Positions 7,322 to 15,567 of a DNA stretch of 41,334 bases are shown one piece after another. Below the pieces are notes generated by a model that ran no database searches, was not told the origin of the DNA, and saw nothing but the letters and a program-made list of their open reading frames with translations. A program made the position numbers and the translations under genes. Source of the stretch: DATCKG01 sp036562385. Lineage in GTDB: Bacteria; Bacillota; Sulfobacillia; Symbiobacteriales; Symbiobacteriaceae. The stretch lies in contig DATCKG010000086.1 in the NCBI GenBank assembly GCA_036562385.1, positions 1 to 41,334 of the forward strand, given 5' to 3'. Within the stretch, counting starts at the first letter, position 1. Every line of letters starts with the position of its first letter.

Positions 7322-8140
7322 ATGACGTTGCCCCGTGCCCTGACCATCGCGGGCTCGGACTCGGGAGGCGGCGCCGGCATTCAGGCGGACCTGAAGACCT
7401 TCACGGTGCTGGGGGTCTTCGGCATGTCGGTCCTGACGGCGGTGACCGCCCAGAACACCCTGGGGGTGCAGGGGGTCTACCCGCTGACGCCGGAGCAGGT
7501 GGCGGCCCAGATGGATTCGGTGCTCACCGACATCGGCACCGACGCCGCCAAGACCGGGATGCTCTTTGATACGCCGATTATCGAGGTGGTGGCGGACCGG
7601 ATCCGCCGCTACGGGGTCCGGAACCTGGTGGTGGACCCGGTGATGATCGCCAAGGGCGGCCAGCCGCTGCTGCTGCCGGAGGCCCAGGCGGCCCTGCGGG
7701 AAAAGCTCCTGCCGCTGGCGGCGGTGGTGACGCCCAACCTGCCGGAGGCGGAGGCCCTGACGGGGCTGAAGATCCGGAGCCGGGAGGACATGGTGACCGC
7801 CGGCGCCCGGCTCGTGGAGATGGGCGCCCGGGCCGCGGTGATCAAGGGCGGCCACCTGCCGGAAGGGGATGCGGACGATCTCCTGTACACCCCCTCGGGG
7901 CAGGAGTGGCTGAAGGGCCCGCGGGTCAACACCCGCCACACCCACGGGACCGGCTGCACGTTCAGTGCGGCCATCGCCGCGGGGCTCGCGCAGGGCATGA
8001 GCCTCAGTGAGGCGGTGCGGCAGGCCAAAGCCTTCATCACCCTGGCGATTGAGAAGGCCCCCGGCCTGGGTGCGGGGCATGGCCCCACCAACCATCTGGC
8101 CTGGCTGGAGAGGATCAGGCAGGAGGTGCAGCCGAGATGA
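7322..8140 (+). CDS. thiD: Hydroxymethylpyrimidine / HMP-phosphate kinase
   Basis: This 272-residue ribokinase-fold enzyme phosphorylates hydroxymethylpyrimidine and then its monophosphate to give HMP-PP for thiamin synthesis. It starts ALTIAGSDSGGGAGIQADLK (the HMP-binding loop), has VVDPVMIAKGG in the middle and the ATP/anion-hole motif HTHGTGCTFSAAIAAGL near residue 205. The length is normal. The ATG at 7322 follows AAGGAG and gives the family start; the longer open frame upstream runs through the riboswitch terminator and is not credible. It overlaps the next gene by ATGA, indicating translational coupling, and is under TPP riboswitch control. Confidence 0.96.
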   Translation: MTLPRALTIAGSDSGGGAGIQADLKTFTVLGVFGMSVLTAVTAQNTLGVQGVYPLTPEQVAAQMDSVLTDIGTDAAKTGMLFDTPIIEVVADRIRRYGVRNLVVDPVMIAKGGQPLLLPEAQAALREKLLPLAAVVTPNLPEAEALTGLKIRSREDMVTAGARLVEMGARAAVIKGGHLPEGDADDLLYTPSGQEWLKGPRVNTRHTHGTGCTFSAAIAAGLAQGMSLSEAVRQAKAFITLAIEKAPGLGAGHGPTNHLAWLERIRQEVQPR

Positions 8141-9561
8141 AGATCGGAGTTCCGCAGCGGGTCCGGGAGGCCCGGCCGCTTGTCCACTGTATCACCAACT
8201 TCGTCAGCATGGACCTGGTGGCCCGGGGGGTGCTGGCCGCGGGCGCCCGTCCCATCATGGCGCTGGATGCCGCGGAGGCGGCATCGGTGGCTTCGGGCGC
8301 CGATGCCCTGGTCCTGAACATCGGAACCTGGAGCCCGGCCCTGCAGGAGGCGATGCGGGCCGCGGGCCGGGCGGCCAACGCCAAGGGGATCCCGGTGGTG
8401 CTGGATCCCGTGGGCGTCGGTGCGATCCCGGAGCGGACCCGGGCGATCCGGCAGCTTCTGGCGGAAGTGAAGGTCACCGCCATCCGGGGCAACGCGGGCG
8501 AAATCGCCGCCCTGGCGGGGTATGAGGGGCTGGTGCGGGGCGTGGATTCGGCAGAAGACAGCGGGGCCAGTGGCGACGGGCCGGTGCCCCGGACGGAAGA
8601 GCTGGCCGCGGCGGTGGCCCGGCGCTACGGCTGCCTTGTGGCGGCCACCGGGCGGGTGGACGTGGTAAGCGACGGGACCCGGACGCTGGAGGTCCGGGCC
8701 GGCCACCCGCTGATGGCGGAGATCCCCGGTGCGGGCTGTCTGGGCGCCGGCGTGCTGGCGGCGGCCCTGGCCGCAGGCCCGGTGAAGGTAGAGACCGCGG
8801 CAGAGGCGCTGCTTTGGCTGGGCTTTGCCGGAGAGGAGGCGGCCCGGGTAGCGAAGGGACCGGGCAGCTTCCCGGCGGCTTACCTGGATGCGCTGGCTGC
8901 GGCGGCTGCGCTGCCGGAGGGCCGGATCGCGCCGCCCCTTTCGGAGCGGCTGGAGGTCTACGTGATCGTCGACGGCTCGACGCCGCCTGAGACGGTAAAG
9001 GCGGTGCTGCAGGCCGGGGTGAAGGCGATCCAGTTCCGGGAAAAGCACCTGCCCATGCGGGACCAGATCGAGGCCGCGGTCCGAATCCGGGACCTCTGCC
9101 GGGAGGCGGGGGCGCTGTTTCTGGTGGACGACCGGGTGGACCTGGCCCAGGTGGTGGAGGCCGACGGCGTGCACCTGGGGCAGACGGACCTGCCGGTGGA
9201 GGCGGCCCGCAGGCTCCTGGGGCCGGATGCGGTGATCGGCATCTCCTGCCAGACGCCGGAGGAGGCCCGGGCGGCTGCCCGGGGCGGGGCGGACTACATC
9301 GGCACCGGGCCGGTGTATCCCACCACCAGCAAGCCGGACGCCAGCGAGCCCTGCGGCGTGGAAGGGCTGGCGAAGGTGGTCCGGTCGGTGCGGCTGCCGG
9401 TGGTGGGGATCGGCGGCATCGCACCGGGCCGGGTGGAGCCGGTGATCCGGGCCGGCGCCTGCGGCGTCTCGGTGATCTCGGCGGTCTCCCAGGCGCCGGA
9501 TCCGGGCGCCGCGGCGGCACAGCTTATAAAGGAAGTGCTGCAGGCAAAGGGAAGAAAGTGA
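8137..9561 (+). CDS. thiM-thiE: ThiM-ThiE fusion: hydroxyethylthiazole kinase and thiamin-phosphate synthase
   Basis: A single 474-residue frame carries two enzymes. Residues about 1-265 are ThiM, which phosphorylates hydroxyethylthiazole: PLVHCITNFVSMDLVARG at the start, then LDPVGVGA and IRGNAGEIAALAG. In ThiM the usual TGTGC near the end is GAGCLGAG; the Cys remains. Residues about 268-474 are ThiE, which joins HMP-PP and thiazole phosphate: QFREKHLP, LVDDRVDLA, DGVHLGQTDLP, GTGPVYPTTSK and VVGIGGIAPG. There is no stop or frameshift between the halves. With thiD it makes a compact salvage operon: pyrimidine kinase, thiazole kinase, coupling enzyme. No de novo thiC or thiG is visible here. 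Confidence 0.95.
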   Translation: MKIGVPQRVREARPLVHCITNFVSMDLVARGVLAAGARPIMALDAAEAASVASGADALVLNIGTWSPALQEAMRAAGRAANAKGIPVVLDPVGVGAIPERTRAIRQLLAEVKVTAIRGNAGEIAALAGYEGLVRGVDSAEDSGASGDGPVPRTEELAAAVARRYGCLVAATGRVDVVSDGTRTLEVRAGHPLMAEIPGAGCLGAGVLAAALAAGPVKVETAAEALLWLGFAGEEAARVAKGPGSFPAAYLDALAAAAALPEGRIAPPLSERLEVYVIVDGSTPPETVKAVLQAGVKAIQFREKHLPMRDQIEAAVRIRDLCREAGALFLVDDRVDLAQVVEADGVHLGQTDLPVEAARRLLGPDAVIGISCQTPEEARAAARGGADYIGTGPVYPTTSKPDASEPCGVEGLAKVVRSVRLPVVGIGGIAPGRVEPVIRAGACGVSVISAVSQAPDPGAAAAQLIKEVLQAKGRK

Positions 9562-9587
9562 GGGGCCGTCGGAACACACCGAAAGCG

Positions 9588-9617
9588 TTGCGCGCGGCAA
9601 TTTGAGCATGCTATAAT
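9588..9617 (+). promoter_or_regulatory. Sigma-A promoter of rpmE
   Basis: TTGCGC (9588-9593) and a perfect TATAAT (9612-9617) are 18 bases apart. The start would be near 9624, leaving a GC-rich 5' leader of about 115 bases before rpmE that may be structured. Confidence 0.7.
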
Positions 9618-9740
9618 GCGAAGGTACAACTCCCGCCTCGTGGACCGGCGCCCTGAAAGTAGCTGCAACTGCTCGGCCGGCTGGTCCGGCAACGGCGGCG
9701 GGTTCGAGGTACGGGTCGGGAAAGTGAGGCGGTCAATTCG

Positions 9741-9944
9741 ATGAAGGAAGGCATTCATCCGAAGCTTGAATGGACCACCATCACGTGTGGTTGCGGCGCT
9801 ACGTACGAAGTGCTTTCCACTAAGAAGAACATCCGTGTAGAAATTTGCTCGAACTGCCACCCCTTCTACACCGGCTCCCGTACGGCGATGCGGGTGGAGT
9901 CCGGCAGCCGGATCGACCGGTTCCGCAAGAAGTACGGTCGGTAG
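9741..9944 (+). CDS. rpmE: 50S ribosomal protein L31, zinc-binding form
   Basis: This 67-residue ribosomal protein bridges the 50S and 30S subunits. It is the C+ (zinc-binding) type: C16-x-C18 in ITCGCGA and C36-x2-C39 in ICSNCHPFYTG. It ends with the standard SRIDRFRKKYGR tail. The ATG follows TGAGGCGG. It has its own promoter and terminator, so it is a monocistronic unit. Zinc-dependent L31 pairs are common in bacteria; no C- paralogue lies in this window. Confidence 0.97.
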   Translation: MKEGIHPKLEWTTITCGCGATYEVLSTKKNIRVEICSNCHPFYTGSRTAMRVESGSRIDRFRKKYGR

Positions 9945-9965
9945 CGGATCCGGCCCGACGGAGGA

Positions 9966-9992
9966 AGCAGAGCCCTGGTGCTCTGCTTTTCT
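9966..9992 (+). terminator. Rho-independent terminator of rpmE
   Basis: AGCAGAGC pairs with GCTCTGCT around CCTGGT and runs directly into TTTTCTT. It starts about 20 bases after the rpmE stop. Confidence 0.9.
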
Positions 9993-10031
9993 TGTACGTA
10001 AGATGAAAAAGATGCGGGGGTGGAGTACACC

Positions 10032-10916
10032 ATGGGCCAGCAGCCGCTGTACGGCGGCCAGGCGGTCATCGAAGGGGTCATGATGCAGGGCCCCGGCAAG
10101 ATGGCCATCGCAGTGCGGCGCCCCGATGGCACCATTGCCATCCACGAACAGAAGATTCAGTCGCTGACCGAGCGCTACCCGGTGCTGCGCCTGCCGATCC
10201 TCCGGGGTATGGTGGTCCTGGTGGAGACCATCAGCCGCGGCATCACCGCCCTGATGTACTCCGCCAACCAGGCCGTCCCTGATGAAGAGCAGCTTTCCCG
10301 CGGGGAAATGACCCTGAGCACCCTGCTGGGGGTGGTGGGCGCCATCGCCCTCTTTGTGGTGCTCCCGACTCTGATCACCCACTGGATGGGGGGCTGGAGT
10401 CCCAACTCCGCGGTGGTGCATCTGTTAGAGGGGCTGATGCGCTTCGGGATCTTCATCGGCTACCTGTGGAGCATCTCCCTCGTCAAGGAGATACAGCGGG
10501 TCTTTCAGTACCACGGCGCGGAGCACAAGGTGATCAACACCCTGGAGGCCGGCGATCCCCTGACGGTGGAGTGCGCCCGGCGCCATTCCCGGGAGCACCG
10601 CCGCTGCGGGACCAGCTTTTTGCTGTACGTGGTGGTGATCAGCATCCTGCTTTTCTCGCTGGTCAACATCCCCAACGTCGCGCTGCGGATCATCAGCCGG
10701 ATCGCGCTGCTGCCCCTGGTGGCAGGGGTCTCCTATGAGATCATCCGGCTGCTGGGCCGGTACAACAACCGGCTGACCCTGGCCATCAGCCGGCCGGGGA
10801 TGTGGCTGCAGGGCCTGACCACCCGGGAGCCGGACGACAGCCAGCTCGAGGTGGCCATCGCCGCCCTGCAGGCGGCCATGGGCCAGCCCCGGGCGGCGAC
10901 GGAACAACAGAGGTGA
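10032..10916 (+). CDS. DUF1385 membrane protein (YqhQ family)
   Basis: This 294-residue protein belongs to the DUF1385/YqhQ family, whose function I do not know. It starts QPLYGGQAVIEGVMMQGPGK, typical of the family. There are about four hydrophobic segments (about 90-115, 130-155, 200-220 and 225-245). The conserved central motif YHGAEHKVINTLEAG and RRHSREHRRCGTSFL is present. It ends with LAISRPGMWLQGLTTREPDD. The ATG at 10032 follows GGGGGTGGAG; an in-frame GTG at 10020 overlaps that site. The gene lies between rpmE and prfA and only 6 bases before prfA, so it is probably cotranscribed with the release-factor genes. Confidence 0.88.
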   Translation: MGQQPLYGGQAVIEGVMMQGPGKMAIAVRRPDGTIAIHEQKIQSLTERYPVLRLPILRGMVVLVETISRGITALMYSANQAVPDEEQLSRGEMTLSTLLGVVGAIALFVVLPTLITHWMGGWSPNSAVVHLLEGLMRFGIFIGYLWSISLVKEIQRVFQYHGAEHKVINTLEAGDPLTVECARRHSREHRRCGTSFLLYVVVISILLFSLVNIPNVALRIISRIALLPLVAGVSYEIIRLLGRYNNRLTLAISRPGMWLQGLTTREPDDSQLEVAIAALQAAMGQPRAATEQQR

Positions 10917-10922
10917 CAGCCA

Positions 10923-12011
10923 ATGGACCCAAAGATCAGGGAGAAACTGGAGGGCATCGATGCCCGTTATCAGGATCTGGCCTATAAACTGGGCGATCCA
11001 GCGGTGATCGCCGACCCCAAGGAGTATCAGAAAACAGCCCGGGAGCACAGCCGCCTGGAGCCGATTGTCACCACCTTCCGGGAATACAAGAAGGTGGTCG
11101 GGGAGCTGGAAGACGTTCTGGCCGCCCTGGACGGTCCCCTGGATCCGGACGAGCGGGACCTGTTCCAGGAGGAGCTGAAGCGGCTGAAGGAGCGGGAGGC
11201 GGAACTGGAGCACCAGCTCAAGATTCTTTTGCTGCCCCGGGATCCCAACGATGAGAAGAACGTCATCATGGAAATCCGGGCCGGGGCCGGGGGTGACGAG
11301 GCCTCGCTCTTTGCCGCGGAGCTGTACCGGATGTACACCCGCTATGCGGAGCGGAACCGCTGGAAGGTGGAACTGGTGGACATCAGTGAGACGGAGGCCG
11401 GCGGCGTCCGCGAGGTGATCTTTACCATCAACGGCGAAGGCGCCTACAGCCGTCTCAAATATGAGGGCGGCGTCCACCGGGTGCAGCGGGTGCCGGTTAC
11501 CGAATCCCAGGGGCGGATCCATACGTCTACGGTGACGGTGGCGGTGATGCCGGAGGCCGAGGAGGTGGACGTGGAGATCCGCCCGGAGGACCTGAAGATC
11601 GAGGTCCAGCGGGCCGGGGGCGCCGGCGGCCAGCACGTCAACAAGACCGAATCGGCGGTCCGGATGACCCACCTGCCCACGGGGATCGTGGTCTACTGCG
11701 CGGACGAGCGCTCCCAGATCCAGAACCGGGAAAAGGCGCTGCGGGTGCTGCGGGCCCGGGTGCTGGACTACTACCAGCGGCAGGCCCGGAGCGAGGAGGA
11801 GGCCCTGCGCCGCTCCCAGGTGGGCACCGGCGAGCGCTCGGAGAAGATCCGGACCTACAACTTCCCGCAGGACCGCGTGACAGACCATCGCATCGGCCTT
11901 ACCGTGCACAACCTGCCGGCCATCCTGGACGGCGAGCTGGACGTGGTGATCGACGCCCTGATGCAGCACGACCAGGCGGAGCGGCTGCGGCGGATGGAGG
12001 CGGAAGCGTGA
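10923..12011 (+). CDS. prfA: Peptide chain release factor 1
   Basis: This 362-residue factor ends translation at UAA and UAG codons. The stop-codon reading tripeptide PVT is at 191-193 and the peptidyl-hydrolysis motif GGQ at 235-237 (in GAGGQHVNKTESAVR). The N-terminal coiled-coil domain (about 1-105) and the C-terminal TYNFPQDRVTDHRIG block are normal for RF1, and the length is typical. It overlaps prmC by GTGA, coupling RF1 synthesis to the methyltransferase that modifies its GGQ glutamine. Confidence 0.97.
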   Translation: MDPKIREKLEGIDARYQDLAYKLGDPAVIADPKEYQKTAREHSRLEPIVTTFREYKKVVGELEDVLAALDGPLDPDERDLFQEELKRLKEREAELEHQLKILLLPRDPNDEKNVIMEIRAGAGGDEASLFAAELYRMYTRYAERNRWKVELVDISETEAGGVREVIFTINGEGAYSRLKYEGGVHRVQRVPVTESQGRIHTSTVTVAVMPEAEEVDVEIRPEDLKIEVQRAGGAGGQHVNKTESAVRMTHLPTGIVVYCADERSQIQNREKALRVLRARVLDYYQRQARSEEEALRRSQVGTGERSEKIRTYNFPQDRVTDHRIGLTVHNLPAILDGELDVVIDALMQHDQAERLRRMEAEA

Positions 12012-12844
12012 CCACGGTACAGGCCGCGCTGGCGGAGGCCGCCCGGCGCCTGGCGGCGGCCGGGGTGGAGGACGCGGTCCGGGAAGCCGGCTGGCTGCTG
12101 GCCCATGCGGCGGGGACGTCGGTGGGCATGCTGAAAGCGATGCCGCAGCGGGAGCTGCCGCCTGAGGTGCTGGCGGCATTCTGGCCGCTGGTTGAGCGGC
12201 GGGCGGCCCGGGAGCCGGTGCAGTACATCCTGGGCACCCAGGAGTTCTGCGGGCTGACCTTCAAGGTGACGCCGGACGTGCTGATCCCCCGGCCGGAGAC
12301 GGAGGTGCTGGTGGAGCAGGCGGTGGCGCGGCTGGCAGGGCCGGTGCGGGTGGCCGACATCGGCACCGGCAGCGGCGCCATCGCGGTGGCCGTGGCCAAG
12401 CGGCTGCCGGAAGCCCGGGTGGTGGCGGTGGACATCAGCCCCGCTGCTCTGGCGGTGGCCCGGGAAAACGCCCGGGCGCACGGGGTGGCGGAGCGGATCG
12501 ACTTTCGCCTGGGCGATCTGCTGCAGCCGCTGGGCACGGAGCAGTTTGATGCGATTTTGTCCAATCCGCCCTACGTCGCGGAGCAGGAACTGGAGACGCT
12601 GATGCCGGAGGTACGGCTGTATGAGCCGAAGGTCGCCCTGACGCCCGGGGCGGACGGGCTGCACTTTTACCGGCGGCTCGCCCGGGAGGCGCCGGCCCGG
12701 CTCAAGCCCGGGGGCATCCTGGCCGTGGAAGTGGGGATCGGTCAGGCGCCGGCGGTGGCGACCCTCTTGGCGGAGGCCGGCTTGAAGGTTGCGATGTTCC
12801 GCGACGCCCAAGGGGTGGAGCGGGTTGTCATGGGGACAGGTTAA
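12008..12844 (+). CDS. prmC: Release factor glutamine N5-methyltransferase
   Basis: This 278-residue SAM-dependent enzyme methylates the glutamine of the GGQ motif in release factors. A helical N-terminal domain (about 1-80) precedes a Rossmann methyltransferase domain with VADIGTGSGAIAVAVAK (SAM loop), VVAVDIS, and the catalytic NPPY motif in SNPPYVAEQEL (about 185). The GTG start overlaps the prfA stop, a conserved prfA-prmC arrangement. The length is normal. Confidence 0.96.
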   Translation: MTTVQAALAEAARRLAAAGVEDAVREAGWLLAHAAGTSVGMLKAMPQRELPPEVLAAFWPLVERRAAREPVQYILGTQEFCGLTFKVTPDVLIPRPETEVLVEQAVARLAGPVRVADIGTGSGAIAVAVAKRLPEARVVAVDISPAALAVARENARAHGVAERIDFRLGDLLQPLGTEQFDAILSNPPYVAEQELETLMPEVRLYEPKVALTPGADGLHFYRRLAREAPARLKPGGILAVEVGIGQAPAVATLLAEAGLKVAMFRDAQGVERVVMGTG

Positions 12845-12969
12845 TCCCCGGTAGACTTGGAGAAGCTAGGTGGCGCAACTTGCGTGGGATCCGCCCGTGT
12901 TCGGGGCAGGAAATCCCCCTCACCATCCAGAAAGTGAGACGGCAGCCACCATCGGTCTGAACGGGGAGG
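12845..12969 (+). other. Intergenic spacer between prmC and the Sua5 gene
   Basis: This 125-base gap holds a small inverted repeat (CTCAC ... GTGAG, about 12922-12945) and ends in GGGGAGG, the ribosome site of the next gene. I see no terminator with a T-tract and no known riboswitch pattern. Confidence 0.4.
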
Positions 12970-12975
12970 ATGGCC

Positions 12976-14040
12976 ATGGAATACGAAGTGAAGGGCACAA
13001 AGGTGCTCGTCGTCGATGCTGCCAATCCTGACGGCACGTTGCTGGCACAGGCGGCCGCAATCCTTCGCAACGGAGGGCTGGTGGCGTTTCCTACGGAGAC
13101 CGTCTATGGATTGGGGGCCAATGCCCTGGACGGCCAGGCGGTGGCGAAAATCTTCAAGGCCAAGGGTCGGCCGGCTGACAACCCCCTGATCGTCCACGTG
13201 GCGGACCGGGAGGCCGTCAAGGAAGTGGCCGCGACGGTCCCGCCCGCGGCGGAACGGCTGATGGAACGGTTCTGGCCGGGGCCGCTGACGCTGGTGCTGC
13301 CCCGGACCCGTGCGGTGGCCGACGACGTGACCGCCGGACTGGACACAGTGGGGGTGCGGATGCCGAACCATCCCGTGGCCCTGGGGCTCATCCGGGCGGC
13401 GGGGGTGCCCATCGCGGCGCCCAGCGCGAACCTCTCGGGGCGCCCGAGCCCCACGGTGGCGGAGCATGTGATCGAGGATCTGGCAGGCCGGATCGACCTG
13501 ATTCTGGATGGTGGTGAAACCGGCGTCGGGTTGGAGTCCACCGTCCTGGACATGACGGAGGATCCCCCGGTGCTTTTGCGTCCCGGCGGGGTGACGGTGG
13601 AAGAACTGACGGCCCACATCGGGCCCATTATTGTGGACCGGGCCCTGGTGGGAGCGGAGCCCGATGAGCGGCCGCGCTCCCCCGGGATGAAATACAAGCA
13701 CTACGCGCCCAAGGCGCCGCTGATCGTGGTGGACGGTCCGGTGCTGCAGATGCAGGCCAAGATCCGGGACCTGGCCTACGAGTATCAGGCGGAGGGGCGC
13801 CGGGTCGGCATCATGTGCAGCATCGAGAGCCGGGGCGCGTACAAGGCCGACGTGATCCTGGAGTACGGCAGCCGGGCGCGGCCGGAGACCATCGCCAGCG
13901 ATCTGTTCAGCACCTTACGGGCCTTTGACCGGCACCACGTGGACGTGATCCTGGCAGAGGGGATCTCCACCGCGGGCATCGGCCTTGCGGTGATGAATCG
14001 GCTGCGCCGGGCAGCGGGCGGACGGGTGGTTCGGGTATGA
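12976..14040 (+). CDS. ywlC: L-threonylcarbamoyladenylate synthase, Sua5 type
   Basis: This 354-residue enzyme makes threonylcarbamoyl-AMP from threonine, bicarbonate and ATP, the first step of t6A modification of ANN-decoding tRNAs. The N-terminal YrdC/TsaC domain has GGLVAFPTETVYGLGANA (about 34-51), KGRPADNPLIVH and APSANLSGRPSPT. The extra C-terminal Sua5 domain (about 235-354) is present after SPGMKYKHYAPKAP, so this is the long Sua5/YwlC form rather than short TsaC. The ATG at 12976 is preferred because GGAGG lies 6 bases upstream; the ATG at 12970 abuts it. It overlaps the phosphatase gene by ATGA, as in the Bacillus ywl cluster. Confidence 0.94.
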   Translation: MEYEVKGTKVLVVDAANPDGTLLAQAAAILRNGGLVAFPTETVYGLGANALDGQAVAKIFKAKGRPADNPLIVHVADREAVKEVAATVPPAAERLMERFWPGPLTLVLPRTRAVADDVTAGLDTVGVRMPNHPVALGLIRAAGVPIAAPSANLSGRPSPTVAEHVIEDLAGRIDLILDGGETGVGLESTVLDMTEDPPVLLRPGGVTVEELTAHIGPIIVDRALVGAEPDERPRSPGMKYKHYAPKAPLIVVDGPVLQMQAKIRDLAYEYQAEGRRVGIMCSIESRGAYKADVILEYGSRARPETIASDLFSTLRAFDRHHVDVILAEGISTAGIGLAVMNRLRRAAGGRVVRV

Positions 14041-14531
14041 AGATCAGGCGGGTGCTGGTGGTCTGCACCGGCAACACCTGCCGCAGTCCGATGGCTGCGG
14101 CCTTGCTCAGCCATCTGTGGCAGCAGGTGAACCCCGGGTGGGATCTGACGGTGGAGTCGGGCGGGATCGCAGCCCTGCCCGGGCTCCCCGCCAGTGCCGA
14201 TGCGGTGGAGGCGCTCCGCCGGATGGGGCTGGACCTCAGCGGGCACCGTTCCCGGGTGGTCTCCGCCGAGTGGCTGGAGGGGGCGGACCTGGTGCTGACC
14301 ATGACGGCCCGGCACAAGGAACAGGTGCTGGCCATGCAGCCGTCCCTGGCAGGGCGGGTCTTCACCCTGGGGGAGTACGCGGGCAGCGGCCAGGAGGTAC
14401 CCGACCCCTTCGGCGGTTCGCTGGAGACCTATGAGCGGACAGCCCGGCTTCTGAAAGAGATGCTGCAGTCGGTCGTGGAACGGATCAGCAGGGAGGCGAC
14501 GTCCGAGGATGAAAGTGGCCATCGGGTGTGA
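14037..14531 (+). CDS. ywlE: Low-molecular-weight phosphatase, YwlE-type protein-arginine phosphatase
   Basis: This 164-residue enzyme has the LMW-PTP fold. The P-loop is CTGNTCRS with nucleophile C10 and R16. The general acid is D123 in VPDPFGGS. Position 11 is Thr; in Bacillus YwlE the equivalent Thr gives specificity for phosphoarginine, whereas tyrosine phosphatases have a larger residue there. So removal of arginine phosphate marks (made by McsB) is the likely role. McsB is not in this window. It overlaps the Sua5 gene by 4 bases and rpiB by 23 bases. Confidence 0.88.
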   Translation: MKIRRVLVVCTGNTCRSPMAAALLSHLWQQVNPGWDLTVESGGIAALPGLPASADAVEALRRMGLDLSGHRSRVVSAEWLEGADLVLTMTARHKEQVLAMQPSLAGRVFTLGEYAGSGQEVPDPFGGSLETYERTARLLKEMLQSVVERISREATSEDESGHRV

Positions 14532-14952
14532 TCACGGCGGTCTCGACCTCAAGGAGACCGTTATTTCTGTGCTCAACGAGATGCAGATCGAATATGAAGA
14601 TATGGGGACGTACGACCGGAACTCCTGCGACTACCCGGACTTTGCCCGGAAGGTCGCGGAGGCGGTGGCCCAGGGGCGGTGCGACCAGGGGATCCTGATC
14701 TGCGGCACCGGCATCGGGATGAGCATCGCGGCCAACAAGGTGCCGGGGATCCGGGCGGCCCTGTGCGGGGACGTCTATTCGGCCAAAATGGCCCGGGCCC
14801 ACAACGACGCCAACGTCCTGTGTCTGGGCGCCCGGGTGGTGGGCCCTGGCCTGGCCGCTGAGATCGTGAAGGCATACCTGACCGGTTCCTTTGAAGGCGG
14901 CCGGCACACACGGCGGGTGGAGAAGATCCGGCAACTGGAGAGCGAGGCGTAA
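14509..14952 (+). CDS. rpiB: Ribose-5-phosphate isomerase B
   Basis: This 147-residue enzyme interconverts ribulose 5-phosphate and ribose 5-phosphate in the pentose phosphate pathway. It has IGCDHGGLDLKE at the N-terminus, the active-site loop GILICGTGIGMSIAANKVPG (catalytic Cys about residue 66), and AHNDANVLCLGAR. The length is standard. It begins inside the end of ywlE, in the conserved ywlE-rpiB-ywlG order, suggesting tight translational coupling. Confidence 0.96.
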   Translation: MKVAIGCDHGGLDLKETVISVLNEMQIEYEDMGTYDRNSCDYPDFARKVAEAVAQGRCDQGILICGTGIGMSIAANKVPGIRAALCGDVYSAKMARAHNDANVLCLGARVVGPGLAAEIVKAYLTGSFEGGRHTRRVEKIRQLESEA

Positions 14953-14956
14953 CGTG

Positions 14957-15517
14957 ATGGCAGAGGCAGCCTTCCTGGACGCGGTACGGCGGCAGGCCGC
15001 AGCGGCGGTGCAGGAACTGCTGACGGCGGCAGACCTCAAACCCGGCCAGGTGCTGGTGGTGGGCTGCAGCACCAGCGAGGTGGCGGGGCATCGCATCGGC
15101 ACCGCCGGCAGCGAGGCCATCGCGCAGGCGATCTTTGAGCCGCTCTGGGAAGCGACACAGGCCCGGGGCGTCTGGCTGGCCTGCCAGTGCTGCGAACATC
15201 TGAATCGGGCCTTGGTGGTGCCCGCCGCCGCTGCGGAGCGGTATGGCTGGGAAGAGGTGACGGTGGTGCCGGTGGCGCGGGCCGGCGGCGCCTTTGCCGC
15301 CCACGCCTTCCGGGCCATGCCGGACGCCGTGGTGGTGGAGGAGATCCGGGCCCATGCCGGTCTGGACATCGGCGACACCCTGATCGGAATGCACCTGAGG
15401 CGGGTAGCCGTCCCGGTCCGCCTGCAAGCGAACCAGGTGGGCAGCGCCCGAGTGACTGCTGCCCGGACCCGGCCGAAGCTGATCGGCGGGGAGCGGGCCG
15501 TCTACCGTCGGGAGTGA
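14957..15517 (+). CDS. ywlG: DUF436 family protein YwlG
   Basis: This 186-residue protein matches the YwlG/DUF436 (TIGR01440) family. Typical stretches are VVGCSTSEVAGHRIGTAGS, LACQCCEHLNRALVV, and the C-terminal AVPVRLQANQVGSARV and RPKLIGGERAVY. It is a soluble protein of unknown function; the cysteine cluster (CQCC) may bind a metal or act in catalysis, but that is a guess. The ATG at 14957 lies 4 bases after the rpiB stop. In Bacillus, glyA follows; here upp follows directly. Confidence 0.88.
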   Translation: MAEAAFLDAVRRQAAAAVQELLTAADLKPGQVLVVGCSTSEVAGHRIGTAGSEAIAQAIFEPLWEATQARGVWLACQCCEHLNRALVVPAAAAERYGWEEVTVVPVARAGGAFAAHAFRAMPDAVVVEEIRAHAGLDIGDTLIGMHLRRVAVPVRLQANQVGSARVTAARTRPKLIGGERAVYRRE

Positions 15518-15567
15518 CCGATCGGAACCGGCCAGGGCCGAGCGCAGGGAAAGGGGACTACGTAGCT

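Noticed and set aside
12845..12969. Riboswitch in the spacer before the Sua5 gene
   Set aside because: Some helices can be drawn, but no conserved riboswitch core and no terminator are present.
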